DNA of 48,212 nucleotides, taken from an uncultured Clostridia bacterium (GTDB lineage: Bacteria > Bacillota > Clostridia > UBA1381). The position numbers and the translations under genes are program-made. Where the stretch lies: the NCBI GenBank assembly GCA_934487205.1, contig CAKSRS010000011.1:1-48212 (forward strand), in the 5' to 3' direction. Position 1 is the stretch's first letter, and the number at the start of each line of letters is the position of its first letter. Below the pieces are notes generated by a model. That model saw only the letters and a program-made list of their open reading frames with translations, ran no database searches and had not been told where the DNA came from. Positions 16,507 through 24,616 of this stretch are shown piece after piece.

Positions 16507-16587
16507 AAAATTTCAAAAATATTATGTAAACCATATTGGTAGTATGGGCGGATACGAAAAGTATCCAAAATAAAAGGAGGACACATA

Positions 16588-19167
16588 ATGAAGAGTTCAA
16601 ACAAATTTTTTGCAGGACTTTTAACTGCATCAATGGCGCTCAGTTCATTGGGTGCGGTATCATTTGCGTCATCGGGTATTCCGACAGACGTAGAGGGTAC
16701 AAGATTTGAAGAACCGATTCAGGTTTTGCAGGCGCTTGAAATCATGATTGGTGACGGCGACGGCAAATTCAGACCGGACGACACAATAAAGCGTTCCGAA
16801 GTTGCAAAAATCGGTGTTCTTGCAATGGGTCTCGGCAGTGCAGCAGAATCGGCAAAGGGACAGTCGATTTATTCCGACGTCAGCTTGGAGCACTGGGCAA
16901 ACGGTTATATTAATGTAGCGACTGCTCAGGGACTTATCGTAGGTTATGAGGACGGCACATTCAAACCCGACCAGGAAATCACCTATGCAGAGGCGATGAC
17001 AATTCTTGTTCGTGCAATGGGTTATGAAGTTTATGCACAGTCAAAGGGCGGATATCCGCAGGGATATATCGTTGCCGGTTCAAATAACGGATTGACAAAG
17101 AACGTTCAGGGTTCAAACGCACTTCCGATATCAAGAGGAAACGTTGCGTATATGACGCTTAACGCGCTGAACGCAAACATGATGGAGCAGACAGGTTTCG
17201 GTTCCGATACAAAATGGGAAGTTACCGACAAAACTCTGCTGAAAGATATTCTTGATGTAACAAAGGCACAGGGTCAGATTTCGGCTATAGAAAACACAGC
17301 TCTTACCGGTTCTTCAAGCCTTAAGGCCGGTCAGATAAGAATAGACGATAAAATATATGACACATCATATAACATGAACAACCTTTTGGGTTATAATGTA
17401 ACTTATTATGTAAAGGAGAACGACAAGGGCGATGAAGAAGTAATTCTTGCTCTTCCGGATGAAAATAAAAATACAACATTTGAAATTGATGCGGATTTGA
17501 TGTACGACATTGTTGACAGAGGTTCGTACAAGACAATTTCGTACTACAAAACTGAGGACGCAACAGCGACATCATATGTAACACTTGATAATGACGCTAC
17601 ACTTATCTACAACGGCAAATTTGAATCTCTTGATTACGATTTGGTAAACATATCGGAAAGCTCGGGATTTGTAACGCTGCTTGATACGGATAACAACGGC
17701 AGATATGACATTATTTTTGTAACCGAGTATGACAACATGGTTGTTGAAGAAGTAACTTCAACAGATAAGATTGTCGACAAGTACGGCAAGCCGACGCTTA
17801 AGCTGGACAAAGATAATGATGATTTATCATACACTATCTCGCTCGGCGGACAGGAACTTGAACTGGCAGACCTTAAGGAATACGATGTTCTTTCAATTGC
17901 CGGCAGTAAGGATGAGCTGCTCTATGATATTCAGGTGAGCAGAAATACCATTGAGGGTAAAATAACAGGTATCGACAGCGACGGATACGTTGTTGATGGT
18001 AAACACTACAAGGTTGCAAAGAACTTTGAAGAAGACTTAAACCTCGGAACAGAAGGCGTATTCTACCTTGACGTAACAGGTAAAATTGCGGCATCTGACA
18101 CAACCGTAAAGGCATCTTCAAATTACGCATACCTTCTGCGTGCATCAACATCGGACGCAACGGAAGAATCGACATTTAAAATGTTCACAAAGGACGGTAA
18201 GGAAGTAACTTACACGGCAAATCAGAAAATCAGATACAACGGTGTAAGCGGCAAACTTTCATCAGATGTTGTAAATGAGTTCAAAGAAGGAAACTCAACT
18301 CATAAGCAGCTTGTAACTTATTCGCTGAACTCCGACGGTAAAATTGTATCAATTAATGCGGCAAAGGATAACACAGGCACAAATGCAATTGATAAGTCAA
18401 CATTTGTAAAGAACTATGCATATGTTAACGAGGAGTTTAACGGTAAAAACAACACAATAGGCAAGGTAAGAATTAACTCATCAACTGTAATATTTGATGT
18501 TAATGACGACAGCCAGGATTACAAGCTGGGCAAACTGTCAATGTTTGAGGACGGTTCAAGCTATAACGTAACAGTTTATGACTTGGGCGAGGACTTTGTG
18601 GCAAAAGCGATAGTTGTAACAGATTCAAATCTGCAGACAAATGCGGAATCTTCAATCGCGGTAGTATCGAAGGTTATATCCGCGTCGAACGATAATGACG
18701 AAGTTACAGAACTTCTGACGGCATATCAGGACGGCAAAGAAATCAGTGTTTACGCTGAGGAAGCAGGCGTTCTGTCTAAGGACGGCAACAAAAAGCTTGA
18801 GGCCGGTGACGTTGTTCAATACGTTACAAACTCAGACGGCGAAATAACAAAGGTAAGAGTTCTGTTTGACGTAAGCCAAAAGGCAACAGAGAAGGAAGTT
18901 CAGGTAGTTGAAAACCTTAAGACTGTTTACGGTAAGGTTACCAAGAAGTTTGCAAACTCAATTAACGTAACGGTAAACGGCGGCAGCGTAACAAACTACC
19001 AGCTTTCAAGCGATGTTAAGGTTTACAGCGTGGATTCAACACTTTCTAAAAATCAGGTTTCTGTTGTAACAACGGGCGACATTCAGGCTTATGATGAGGA
19101 CGAGGGCAACCGCGTATTCATTAAGCTGTACAAGGACGTTGTTCAGGAAGTTGTAATCATAAAATAA
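16588..19167 (+). CDS. S-layer homology (SLH) domain surface protein
   Basis: An 859-residue secreted protein. A signal peptide (KSSNKFFAGLLTASMALSSL, cleavage near SFA-SSG) is followed by about three SLH domains within residues 30-210, e.g. ALEIMIGDGDGKFRPDDTIKRSE, DVSLEHWANGYINVATAQGL and YEDGTFKPDQEITYAEAM, which anchor proteins to pyruvylated wall polymers. The remaining ~650 residues are beta-rich, Thr/Asp/Lys-rich and unlike any enzyme I recognise, which suits a structural S-layer subunit. Codon choice is biased (many GTA, ACA, TCA, AAA), AGGAGG is ideal, and both a leader hairpin and a strong terminator are present, all suggesting high expression. Confidence 0.9.
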   Translation: MKSSNKFFAGLLTASMALSSLGAVSFASSGIPTDVEGTRFEEPIQVLQALEIMIGDGDGKFRPDDTIKRSEVAKIGVLAMGLGSAAESAKGQSIYSDVSLEHWANGYINVATAQGLIVGYEDGTFKPDQEITYAEAMTILVRAMGYEVYAQSKGGYPQGYIVAGSNNGLTKNVQGSNALPISRGNVAYMTLNALNANMMEQTGFGSDTKWEVTDKTLLKDILDVTKAQGQISAIENTALTGSSSLKAGQIRIDDKIYDTSYNMNNLLGYNVTYYVKENDKGDEEVILALPDENKNTTFEIDADLMYDIVDRGSYKTISYYKTEDATATSYVTLDNDATLIYNGKFESLDYDLVNISESSGFVTLLDTDNNGRYDIIFVTEYDNMVVEEVTSTDKIVDKYGKPTLKLDKDNDDLSYTISLGGQELELADLKEYDVLSIAGSKDELLYDIQVSRNTIEGKITGIDSDGYVVDGKHYKVAKNFEEDLNLGTEGVFYLDVTGKIAASDTTVKASSNYAYLLRASTSDATEESTFKMFTKDGKEVTYTANQKIRYNGVSGKLSSDVVNEFKEGNSTHKQLVTYSLNSDGKIVSINAAKDNTGTNAIDKSTFVKNYAYVNEEFNGKNNTIGKVRINSSTVIFDVNDDSQDYKLGKLSMFEDGSSYNVTVYDLGEDFVAKAIVVTDSNLQTNAESSIAVVSKVISASNDNDEVTELLTAYQDGKEISVYAEEAGVLSKDGNKKLEAGDVVQYVTNSDGEITKVRVLFDVSQKATEKEVQVVENLKTVYGKVTKKFANSINVTVNGGSVTNYQLSSDVKVYSVDSTLSKNQVSVVTTGDIQAYDEDEGNRVFIKLYKDVVQEVVIIK

Positions 19168-19206
19168 TTCTGTAAATTTGCTCTTAATATCTTCTCTATA
19201 CAATTC

Positions 19207-19238
19207 AAAAAGGGCGGCATTACTGCCGTCCTTTTTTT
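19207..19238 (+). terminator. Rho-independent terminator after the S-layer gene
   Basis: AAAAAGGGCGGCA pairs with TGCCGTCCTTTTT (one G-U pair) around the 4-nt loop TTAC, with a T tail. It ends the SLH protein mRNA. Confidence 0.92.
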
Positions 19239-19249
19239 GTATAAAATGA

Positions 19250-19278
19250 TTGACAACAGGATTTATTAATGATAAAAT
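19250..19278 (+). promoter_or_regulatory. Sigma-A promoter
   Basis: TTGACA (19250-19255), 17-bp spacer, TAAAAT (19273-19278). It drives the secreted copper-amine-oxidase-N-like gene and probably the SGNH hydrolase gene after it. Confidence 0.85.
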
Positions 19279-19315
19279 ACAAATAGAAAAAACAATGCAG
19301 AAAGGGGATTTATTT

Positions 19316-20104
19316 ATGAAGAAAAAGGCATTTTTGGGAGCGGTAATTGCGGCGGCTTTAGCGGTTTCCGGGACGGTATTTGCAAGCGATGCGGATTTTA
19401 CCATTGATGTGATGCATGGCGAAAGCGATATGGTGTTTGAAAACAAGCCGTTCATAAAGAACAGCGAGGTATATCTCCCGCTGCGTGAATTGATGAATAA
19501 AATTGATGAAAGCGCCGCGGTTGAATGGAACGGACAAATGATGACGGTTTCGGTTAAAACGAAGGACAATGCATATTTGCTGACTATCAACGGCGCGATG
19601 GTAAGCGTAAATCCAGAGGCACGTGACGCGGCAACATTTATCCAACCGGCGGACAATAATGTTTTGCTGGAAAATGACAGAACGTATATCCCGTACAGCG
19701 CACTGACAATCATGTTCAAAGAACCCGAAAATCCGGGCAGAGTAAATTTTGCGGTTTTTGACGATGCGCAAAAATATGAACTGGCGAAGGTTTGGGCACA
19801 TGCGCTTGTAACACGCGACGGAAAGCCGCGTTATGACATCATGACGGAAGATATGCAGAAGGCATTTGTTGAGTATCAAAAAGAATATATAAGCGGTGAA
19901 GATTTTAACTATGTTATCGGATATTCAAGCCCGTGGACGGTTTCTTACAATATAGTCGTTTGTGATAATAAGGCGCAGATAACATATTTCCAGACGGACA
20001 GTTCGCAGACTGTTTACTCGGTGACGGAAGAGATTACGTTTTCGGAGGAAAACGGGAAATTATGCGTGAGTGCGTGTGATGAAGTGCAGAGAGATGTGCT
20101 GTAA
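19316..20104 (+). CDS. Secreted protein with copper-amine-oxidase N-like domain
   Basis: A 262-residue exported protein. The signal peptide (KKKAFLGAVIAAALAVSG, cleavage near VFA) is followed by a domain of the Cu_amine_oxidN1 type (PF07833) at about residues 30-140: KPFIKNSEVYLPLRELM...VEWNG...VLLENDRTYIPYSAL. This is a common wall-associated module in Clostridia and has no oxidase activity alone. The C-terminal ~110 residues (AKVWAHALVTRDGKPRYDIM onward) look like a small alpha/beta cone domain, perhaps NTF2-like. The start is ATG 19316 after GAAAGGGG; upstream codons lie in the promoter. The function is unknown. Confidence 0.75.
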   Translation: MKKKAFLGAVIAAALAVSGTVFASDADFTIDVMHGESDMVFENKPFIKNSEVYLPLRELMNKIDESAAVEWNGQMMTVSVKTKDNAYLLTINGAMVSVNPEARDAATFIQPADNNVLLENDRTYIPYSALTIMFKEPENPGRVNFAVFDDAQKYELAKVWAHALVTRDGKPRYDIMTEDMQKAFVEYQKEYISGEDFNYVIGYSSPWTVSYNIVVCDNKAQITYFQTDSSQTVYSVTEEITFSEENGKLCVSACDEVQRDVL

Positions 20105-20131
20105 AAACAGAATGAAAGGAAAATTTTTATA

Positions 20132-20905
20132 ATGTACATTAATGATTATTATTTGTCGGAAGGCGAAAAACCGCTTGACAGGATTGTGTCGGACGGTGGA
20201 TTTTGCGCTATATTCAGAACCATGGCATTTATCGGCGACAGCCTATCCTCGGGCGAATTTCAAACGGTGGATAATGATGGTGTTAACCAATACTATGACA
20301 GATATGAGTATTCGTGGGGACAATACATAGCGAGAATGACGGGCGCCATGGCATACAATTTTTCGCGCGGCGGAATGACGGCAAGGGAATATTGGAACGA
20401 ATTTGCACAGCATTTCGGATTTTGGGGACGCGACAAGGCGGCACAGGCATATGTTATTGCACTCGGCGTGAATGATTTGTTGGGGCAAAAGCAAGAGCCG
20501 GGCGATGCCGATGATTATCTCACGGATAAGGATACTTTTGCCGCATATTACGGAAAAATAGTAAATAAGCTGAAGGAAATCAGCCCGGACGCGAAGTTTT
20601 TCTTTATGACAATGCCGCGTGATGATGCGGGAAAAGATGATGTAAAGGCACGCCATGCCAAAATTTTGCATGACATGACGAAAATTTTTGATAATTCTTA
20701 CGTATTGGATTTTTATAAATACGCGCCTGTTTACGACGAAGAATTCAAGGAAAACTTCTATTTTAACGGACATATGAACCCCGCCGGATATCTGCTGACG
20801 GCAAAAATGGCGGCGTCATACATTGACTATATAATAAGAAAAAATCCGCAGGATTTTAAAACGGCAGGACTTATCGGAACAGGCATTGATGTCGGTGAGT
20901 TATAA
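20132..20905 (+). CDS. SGNH/GDSL-family hydrolase
   Basis: A 257-residue hydrolase without a signal peptide. SGNH blocks seen are block I FIGDSLSSGE (nucleophile Ser), block II NFSRGGMTA (Gly), block III ALGVNDLLG (Asn) and block V GHMNPAGYLLTA (His); the usual Asp three residues before that His is Asn here. Family members are esterases or lipases acting on acetylated sugars or lipids. It follows the secreted Cu-amine-oxidase-N protein by 27 bp and probably shares its mRNA. The substrate is unknown. Its stop codon is a few bases before the tRNA-Gly terminator on the other strand. Confidence 0.82.
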   Translation: MYINDYYLSEGEKPLDRIVSDGGFCAIFRTMAFIGDSLSSGEFQTVDNDGVNQYYDRYEYSWGQYIARMTGAMAYNFSRGGMTAREYWNEFAQHFGFWGRDKAAQAYVIALGVNDLLGQKQEPGDADDYLTDKDTFAAYYGKIVNKLKEISPDAKFFFMTMPRDDAGKDDVKARHAKILHDMTKIFDNSYVLDFYKYAPVYDEEFKENFYFNGHMNPAGYLLTAKMAASYIDYIIRKNPQDFKTAGLIGTGIDVGEL

Positions 20906-20915
20906 AAAAGCTGCC

Positions 20916-20949
20916 AATAAAAAACGGAACAGATTAAATCTGTTCCGTT
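20916..20949 (-). terminator. Terminator of tRNA-Gly
   Basis: On the minus strand AACGGAACAGATT pairs with AATCTGTTCCGTT and is followed by a T run. It begins right at the encoded CCA of the tRNA gene. Confidence 0.9.
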
Positions 20950-21023
20950 GGAGCGGAAGACGAGATTCGAACTCGCGACGTTCACCTTGGCAAGGTGACG
21001 CTCTACCACTGAGCCACTCCCGC
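20949..21023 (-). tRNA. tRNA-Gly (GCC)
   Basis: The minus strand folds as a complete cloverleaf: acceptor stem GCGGGAG / CTTCCGC, D arm GCTCAGTGGTAGAGC, anticodon arm CACCT-TGCCAAG-GTG type with anticodon GCC, T loop GTTCGAATC, discriminator T and encoded CCA. It reads glycine codons GGC and GGU. It has its own consensus promoter and terminator. Confidence 0.97.
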
Positions 21024-21036
21024 ATAAGTCTTAGCT

Positions 21037-21065
21037 ATTATAGCATATTATCCGCGCCGTGTCAA
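21037..21065 (-). promoter_or_regulatory. Sigma-A promoter of tRNA-Gly
   Basis: On the minus strand TTGACA (21060-21065), a 17-bp spacer and TATAAT (21037-21042): a perfect consensus about 14 bp before the mature tRNA 5' end. Confidence 0.93.
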
Positions 21066-21149
21066 TAGAAAAGTAAAAAATATAATTATTTTTTTGCAAA
21101 AAGCATGAATTTATTATTAAGTGATATATGTATTTTTATACGTCGGATA

Positions 21150-21178
21150 TTGACAAATCCAAAGAAAAAGTATAAAAT
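21150..21178 (+). promoter_or_regulatory. Sigma-A promoter of the aconitase locus
   Basis: TTGACA (21150-21155), 17-bp spacer, TAAAAT (21173-21178). The ORF start at 21187 would lie at about the transcription start, which supports using the later ATG. Confidence 0.85.
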
Positions 21179-21210
21179 TATAGTATATGAATAACGGAGG
21201 AAATATGCAT

Positions 21211-22617
21211 ATGGGATTGACTTTAACGGAAAAGATACTTTCGGCACACCTTGTCGAGGGGAAAATGATTAAGGGAAACGAAATAGGAATAAAAATTGAC
21301 CAGACGCTTACTCAGGACGCCACGGGAACGATGGCATATCTTGAATTTGAGGCGATGGGCGTGCCGCGTGCAAAGACGGAAAAAAGCGTGGCATATATAG
21401 ACCATAACACATTACAGTCCGGATTTGAAAATGCGGACGACCATCGGTTTATCGGCAGTGTATGTAAAAAACACGGCATATATTTTTCGCGCCCGGGTAA
21501 CGGAATATGCCATCAGGTGCATCTGGAACGTTTCGGCATACCGGGGAAAACGCTTATCGGCTCGGACAGCCACACACCGACCGGCGGCGGAATAGGCATG
21601 ATTGCCATTGGTGCCGGCGGAATGGATGTTGCGGTTGCAATGGGCGGCGGAACATATTATATTACATGCCCGAAGGTTGTGAAAGTCAACCTTACGGGAA
21701 AACTCAATCCGTGGGTATCGGCAAAAGATGTTATTCTCGAAGTTTTAAAACGTCTGTCGGTTAAGGGCGGCGTAGGAAAAGTTATCGAATACTGCGGCGA
21801 AGGAATTAGAACGCTGTCCGTACCCGAGCGCGCAACGATAACGAATATGGGTGCGGAACTCGGTGCAACCACATCGGTTTTCCCATCCGATGAAAATACA
21901 AGATTATTCCTTGCGGCACAGGGCAGGGAAGAAGATTATACCCCGCTTGAGGCCGACAGTGACGCTGTTTATGATGAAACGGTTGATATTAATTTGTCGG
22001 AACTTATACCGCTTGCGGCTTGTCCTCATTCGCCGGACAATGTTAAAAGCATAAGCGAAATAGGCAAAATGAAAATCGACCAGGTTTGTATCGGGTCGTG
22101 CACCAACTCATCGCTTTTGGATATGCTGAAGGTAGCGCATATTCTGAAGGGAAAGACGGTAAATCCGGGTGTGTCTTTGGCAATTGCACCGGGCTCTAAG
22201 CAAGTGCTTAATATGCTTGCGGAAAACGGCGCGCTTGCAATTATGATTGACGCCGGTGCGAGAATTTTGGAAAGTGCGTGCGGACCGTGCATCGGCATGG
22301 GTCAGTCGCCGAATTCAAAGGGAATTTCGCTGAGAACATTTAACCGCAATTTCGAAGGGCGTTCCGGCACGAAGGACGGACAGATTTATCTTGTTTCGCC
22401 CGAAACCGCTGCGATATCGGCTATTAACGGATATCTGACAGATCCGAGAGAAATCGGTGAAATGCCTTCTTTTGAAATACCGAAGTTGTTTAAAAAAAAA
22501 GAAAACATGGTTGTTCCGCCGAGGACAAAATGGATACCGTGGAAATTCTCCGCGGACCGAACATCAAGCCGTTCCCTGTTTCGGGTCCTCTTGACGAGAA
22601 CATTGAGGCACAGGTAA
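21211..22617 (+). CDS. acn: Aconitate hydratase, N-terminal catalytic part (frame breaks near 22521)
   Basis: Codes for domains 1-3 of the compact bacterial aconitase/IPM-isomerase type. The start MGLTLTEKILSAHLVEG matches the family. The [4Fe-4S] cysteines are in IGSCTNSSLLDM and ESACGPCIGMG. Homology holds up to NMVVPP (about 22521); the last ~32 residues are out of frame with the family and end at a false-looking stop. The rest of the enzyme continues in the -1 frame from 22521/22530. ATG 21211 fits the family start with GGAGG 10 bp upstream. The enzyme interconverts citrate and isocitrate. Either one base is missing here or the protein is made as two pieces. Confidence 0.85.
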   Translation: MGLTLTEKILSAHLVEGKMIKGNEIGIKIDQTLTQDATGTMAYLEFEAMGVPRAKTEKSVAYIDHNTLQSGFENADDHRFIGSVCKKHGIYFSRPGNGICHQVHLERFGIPGKTLIGSDSHTPTGGGIGMIAIGAGGMDVAVAMGGGTYYITCPKVVKVNLTGKLNPWVSAKDVILEVLKRLSVKGGVGKVIEYCGEGIRTLSVPERATITNMGAELGATTSVFPSDENTRLFLAAQGREEDYTPLEADSDAVYDETVDINLSELIPLAACPHSPDNVKSISEIGKMKIDQVCIGSCTNSSLLDMLKVAHILKGKTVNPGVSLAIAPGSKQVLNMLAENGALAIMIDAGARILESACGPCIGMGQSPNSKGISLRTFNRNFEGRSGTKDGQIYLVSPETAAISAINGYLTDPREIGEMPSFEIPKLFKKKENMVVPPRTKWIPWKFSADRTSSRSLFRVLLTRTLRHR

Positions 22618-23135
22618 GCCTTAAAGTTGGCGATAATATCACAACCGACCATATCATGCCGGCGGGCGCAAAAATTTTGCCGCTGCGCTCGAATATTCCG
22701 AAGATTTCGGAATATTGTTTCGCCGTATGCGACGAGCATTTCCATGACAGAGCGCTTGAAATGGGCAAGTCGATTATTATAGGCGGTTCGAATTACGGTC
22801 AGGGTTCATCGCGTGAACATGCTGCACTTGCGCCGCTCTATCTGGGCGTAAAGGCTGTAATTACAAAATCTTTCGCAAGAATACACATGGCAAATCTTGT
22901 AAATGCGGGAATTGTGCCGATGACATTTGCCGATGAATCCGATTACGACAAGATTGAGCAGTCGGATTTGCTGGAAATCCGCGATATCATAGGTCAGCTG
23001 AAAAAAGGCGATACGGTGACGGTGACGGATAAGACAAAGAATTTTGATTTTACTGCGAATGTAACGCTATCCGAGCGTCAGCGTGAGATGCTGTTTGCGG
23101 GCGGACTTTTGAACTACACAAAAAATAACGCATAA
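22530..23135 (+). CDS. acn: Aconitate hydratase, C-terminal swivel domain (-1 frame)
   Basis: 201 residues continuing the aconitase: TVEILRGPNIKPFP, KVGDNITTDHIMPAGAKILP, the swivel-domain substrate loop GGSNYGQGSSREHAALAP, and the end LLNYTKNNA. It is in the -1 frame relative to the upstream part and overlaps it by 88 bp. The first ATG (22530) has GAGG 5 bp upstream, so independent initiation is possible, as for the LeuC/LeuD-type split enzymes. Read-through from an earlier -1 shift is the other option. No decay is seen on either side of the break. Confidence 0.85.
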   Translation: MDTVEILRGPNIKPFPVSGPLDENIEAQVSLKVGDNITTDHIMPAGAKILPLRSNIPKISEYCFAVCDEHFHDRALEMGKSIIIGGSNYGQGSSREHAALAPLYLGVKAVITKSFARIHMANLVNAGIVPMTFADESDYDKIEQSDLLEIRDIIGQLKKGDTVTVTDKTKNFDFTANVTLSERQREMLFAGGLLNYTKNNA

Positions 23136-23142
23136 GCATAAG

Positions 23143-23170
23143 AATAACGCCGATTTCCGGCGTTATTTTT
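23143..23170 (+). terminator. Rho-independent terminator after aconitase
   Basis: AATAACGCCG pairs with CGGCGTTATT around ATTTC and is followed by T residues. It sits 8 bp after the aconitase stop. Confidence 0.88.
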
Positions 23171-23208
23171 ATGCGTCAGAGCAGGCGTGTTTTTATGCAT
23201 AAAATGGA

Positions 23209-23242
23209 GCTGTTTAAAAAGTCAATTGACTTTTTAAACAGC
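23209..23242. repeat. 34-bp perfect palindrome
   Basis: GCTGTTTAAAAAGTCAA is followed directly by its exact reverse complement, with no loop. The first 15 bases recur once more near the window end (48142-48156). It lies between the convergent aconitase and galE genes. Confidence 0.9.
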
Positions 23243-23278
23243 CTTGATGTCTTTGGACGTAAACACCCGGTTTTGACG

Positions 23279-23333
23279 GTGATATTAAAAAGCTTTGGAA
23301 TCAGCAAGCTGAGCCAAAGCTTTTTAATATCAC
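23279..23333. repeat. Long hairpin, 20-bp perfect arms
   Basis: GTGATATTAAAAAGCTTTGG (23279-23298) and its exact reverse complement (23314-23333) flank a 15-base centre which itself contains CAGC-AA-GCTG. On minus it lies just beyond the galE stop and may stop transcription from both directions, though neither strand has a classical long T tract. Confidence 0.85.
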
Positions 23334-23342
23334 GTTTTTATA

Positions 23343-24356
23343 TCAGTCATTAAATCCGTTCGGATTTTTGGACTGCCAGCGCCAAAGGTCTTCGCACATT
23401 TTCGCAATGTCGCGCGTTGCCTCCCAGCCGAGTTCATCTTTTGCTTTTTTCGGGTCGGCATAGCATTGCGCAATGTCGCCGGGGCGTCTCGGCTCAATTT
23501 TGTACGGAAGTTCTTTTCCGCATGCTTTTTCGAATGCGTGGATAATGTCAAGAACCGAATATCCGTGCCCTGTACCGAGGTTGTATGTGTGAACGCCCGT
23601 GCAGTTCGTTTTCTTTTCGATTGCTTTAAGGTGCCCGAGAGCCAGATCAACAACGTGGATATAATCTCTTACGCCGGTTCCGTCGGGGGTGGGGTAGTCA
23701 TTGCCGAATACGTGAATATATTCCAGCTTGCCTACGGCAACCTGTGCCACATACGGAAGAAGATTGTTCGGTATGCCCTTCGGATCTTCACCCATCGTGC
23801 CGCTCTCGTGTGCGCCGATCGGGTTAAAGTAACGCAGCAGCGTAATTGACCATTTATTATTTGCAGCGTACACATCTTTTAAGATGTTCTCAATCATAAG
23901 CTTTGTAGAACCGTACGGATTTGTTGTCGACGTCGGGAAATCCTCGGTAATCGGTACGGTTTTCGGCATGCCGTAAACTGTTGCCGATGATGAGAATACC
24001 AAATTATATACGTCATATTTTTCCATAATATCAATAAGGTTCAAAGTTCCCGTAATATTGTTGTGATAATATCTGATCGGGATTTTGGTCGACTCGCCCA
24101 CAGCCTTGAGCCCGGCAAAATGAATTACCGAGTCGATTTTGTTTTCCTCAAAAACTTTTTCTGTCGCGTCATAGTCAAGAAGGTCGACGTTGTAGAACGG
24201 AAAGTCTTTCCCGGTAAGCTTTTTAACAGCCTCCAGAGCCTTTTCGCAGGAATTGCACAAATTATCAAGGACAACAATTTCATATCCGGCATTTAAAAGT
24301 TCAACGCAAGTGTGCGTGCCGATGTATCCGGCTCCGCCGGTAACCAAAATTTTCAT
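23343..24356 (-). CDS. galE: UDP-glucose 4-epimerase
   Basis: A 337-residue short-chain dehydrogenase/reductase. NAD binds at MKILVTGGAGYIGTHT; the catalytic SSSATVYG serine/threonine region and the YxxxK of NPYGSTKLM are present; and the substrate region IGAHESGTMGEDPKGIPNNL is typical of GalE. It interconverts UDP-glucose and UDP-galactose, feeding wall and surface glycan synthesis. The ATG at 24356 gives the standard start; the longer frame to 24401 adds an unrelated stretch. Its promoter lies about 120 bp upstream, leaving a leader of over 100 nt in which I see no known riboswitch. Confidence 0.95.
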   Translation of the reverse strand: MKILVTGGAGYIGTHTCVELLNAGYEIVVLDNLCNSCEKALEAVKKLTGKDFPFYNVDLLDYDATEKVFEENKIDSVIHFAGLKAVGESTKIPIRYYHNNITGTLNLIDIMEKYDVYNLVFSSSATVYGMPKTVPITEDFPTSTTNPYGSTKLMIENILKDVYAANNKWSITLLRYFNPIGAHESGTMGEDPKGIPNNLLPYVAQVAVGKLEYIHVFGNDYPTPDGTGVRDYIHVVDLALGHLKAIEKKTNCTGVHTYNLGTGHGYSVLDIIHAFEKACGKELPYKIEPRRPGDIAQCYADPKKAKDELGWEATRDIAKMCEDLWRWQSKNPNGFND

Positions 24357-24476
24357 AATAATACCATAGCCTTTCCGCCCACATTGTTTATGTCGGTGCA
24401 TGTATCGTCTATCGTGGGCTGATAAAAAATATACATAATCGCGGCAAAGAATATTTCACCCGTACCCGACAACTAT

Positions 24477-24505
24477 ATTATACAATACGTAAATTCATTT
24501 TTCAA
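24477..24505 (-). promoter_or_regulatory. Sigma-A promoter of galE
   Basis: On minus: TTGAAA (24500-24505), 17-bp spacer, TATAAT (24477-24482). It is back to back with the pta promoter about 45 bp away. Confidence 0.85.
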
Positions 24506-24547
24506 GAAAAAAATGTAATAAAAATGAAAAAATATTATTAAATTCTA

Positions 24548-24576
24548 TTGTAAATTTTTATCGAATGTTGTATAAT
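24548..24576 (+). promoter_or_regulatory. Sigma-A promoter of pta-ackA
   Basis: TTGTAA (24548-24553), 17-bp spacer, TATAAT (24571-24576). Transcription would start just before the AAAGGAG of pta. Confidence 0.85.
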
Positions 24577-24616
24577 AATGGGTGGAATAGTTATTTTTTT
24601 AAAGGAGAAAAGAAAA

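Noticed and set aside
22492..22506. Programmed -1 ribosomal frameshift at the A run in aconitase
   Set aside because: The upstream frame still matches the family (NMVVPP) after the run, so the shift most likely lies later, near 22521; there is no evident downstream pseudoknot. Kept only as an alternative in the finding.
23171..23353. 60-codon ORF across the two palindromes
   Set aside because: No ribosome binding site; the frame is made by the inverted repeats.
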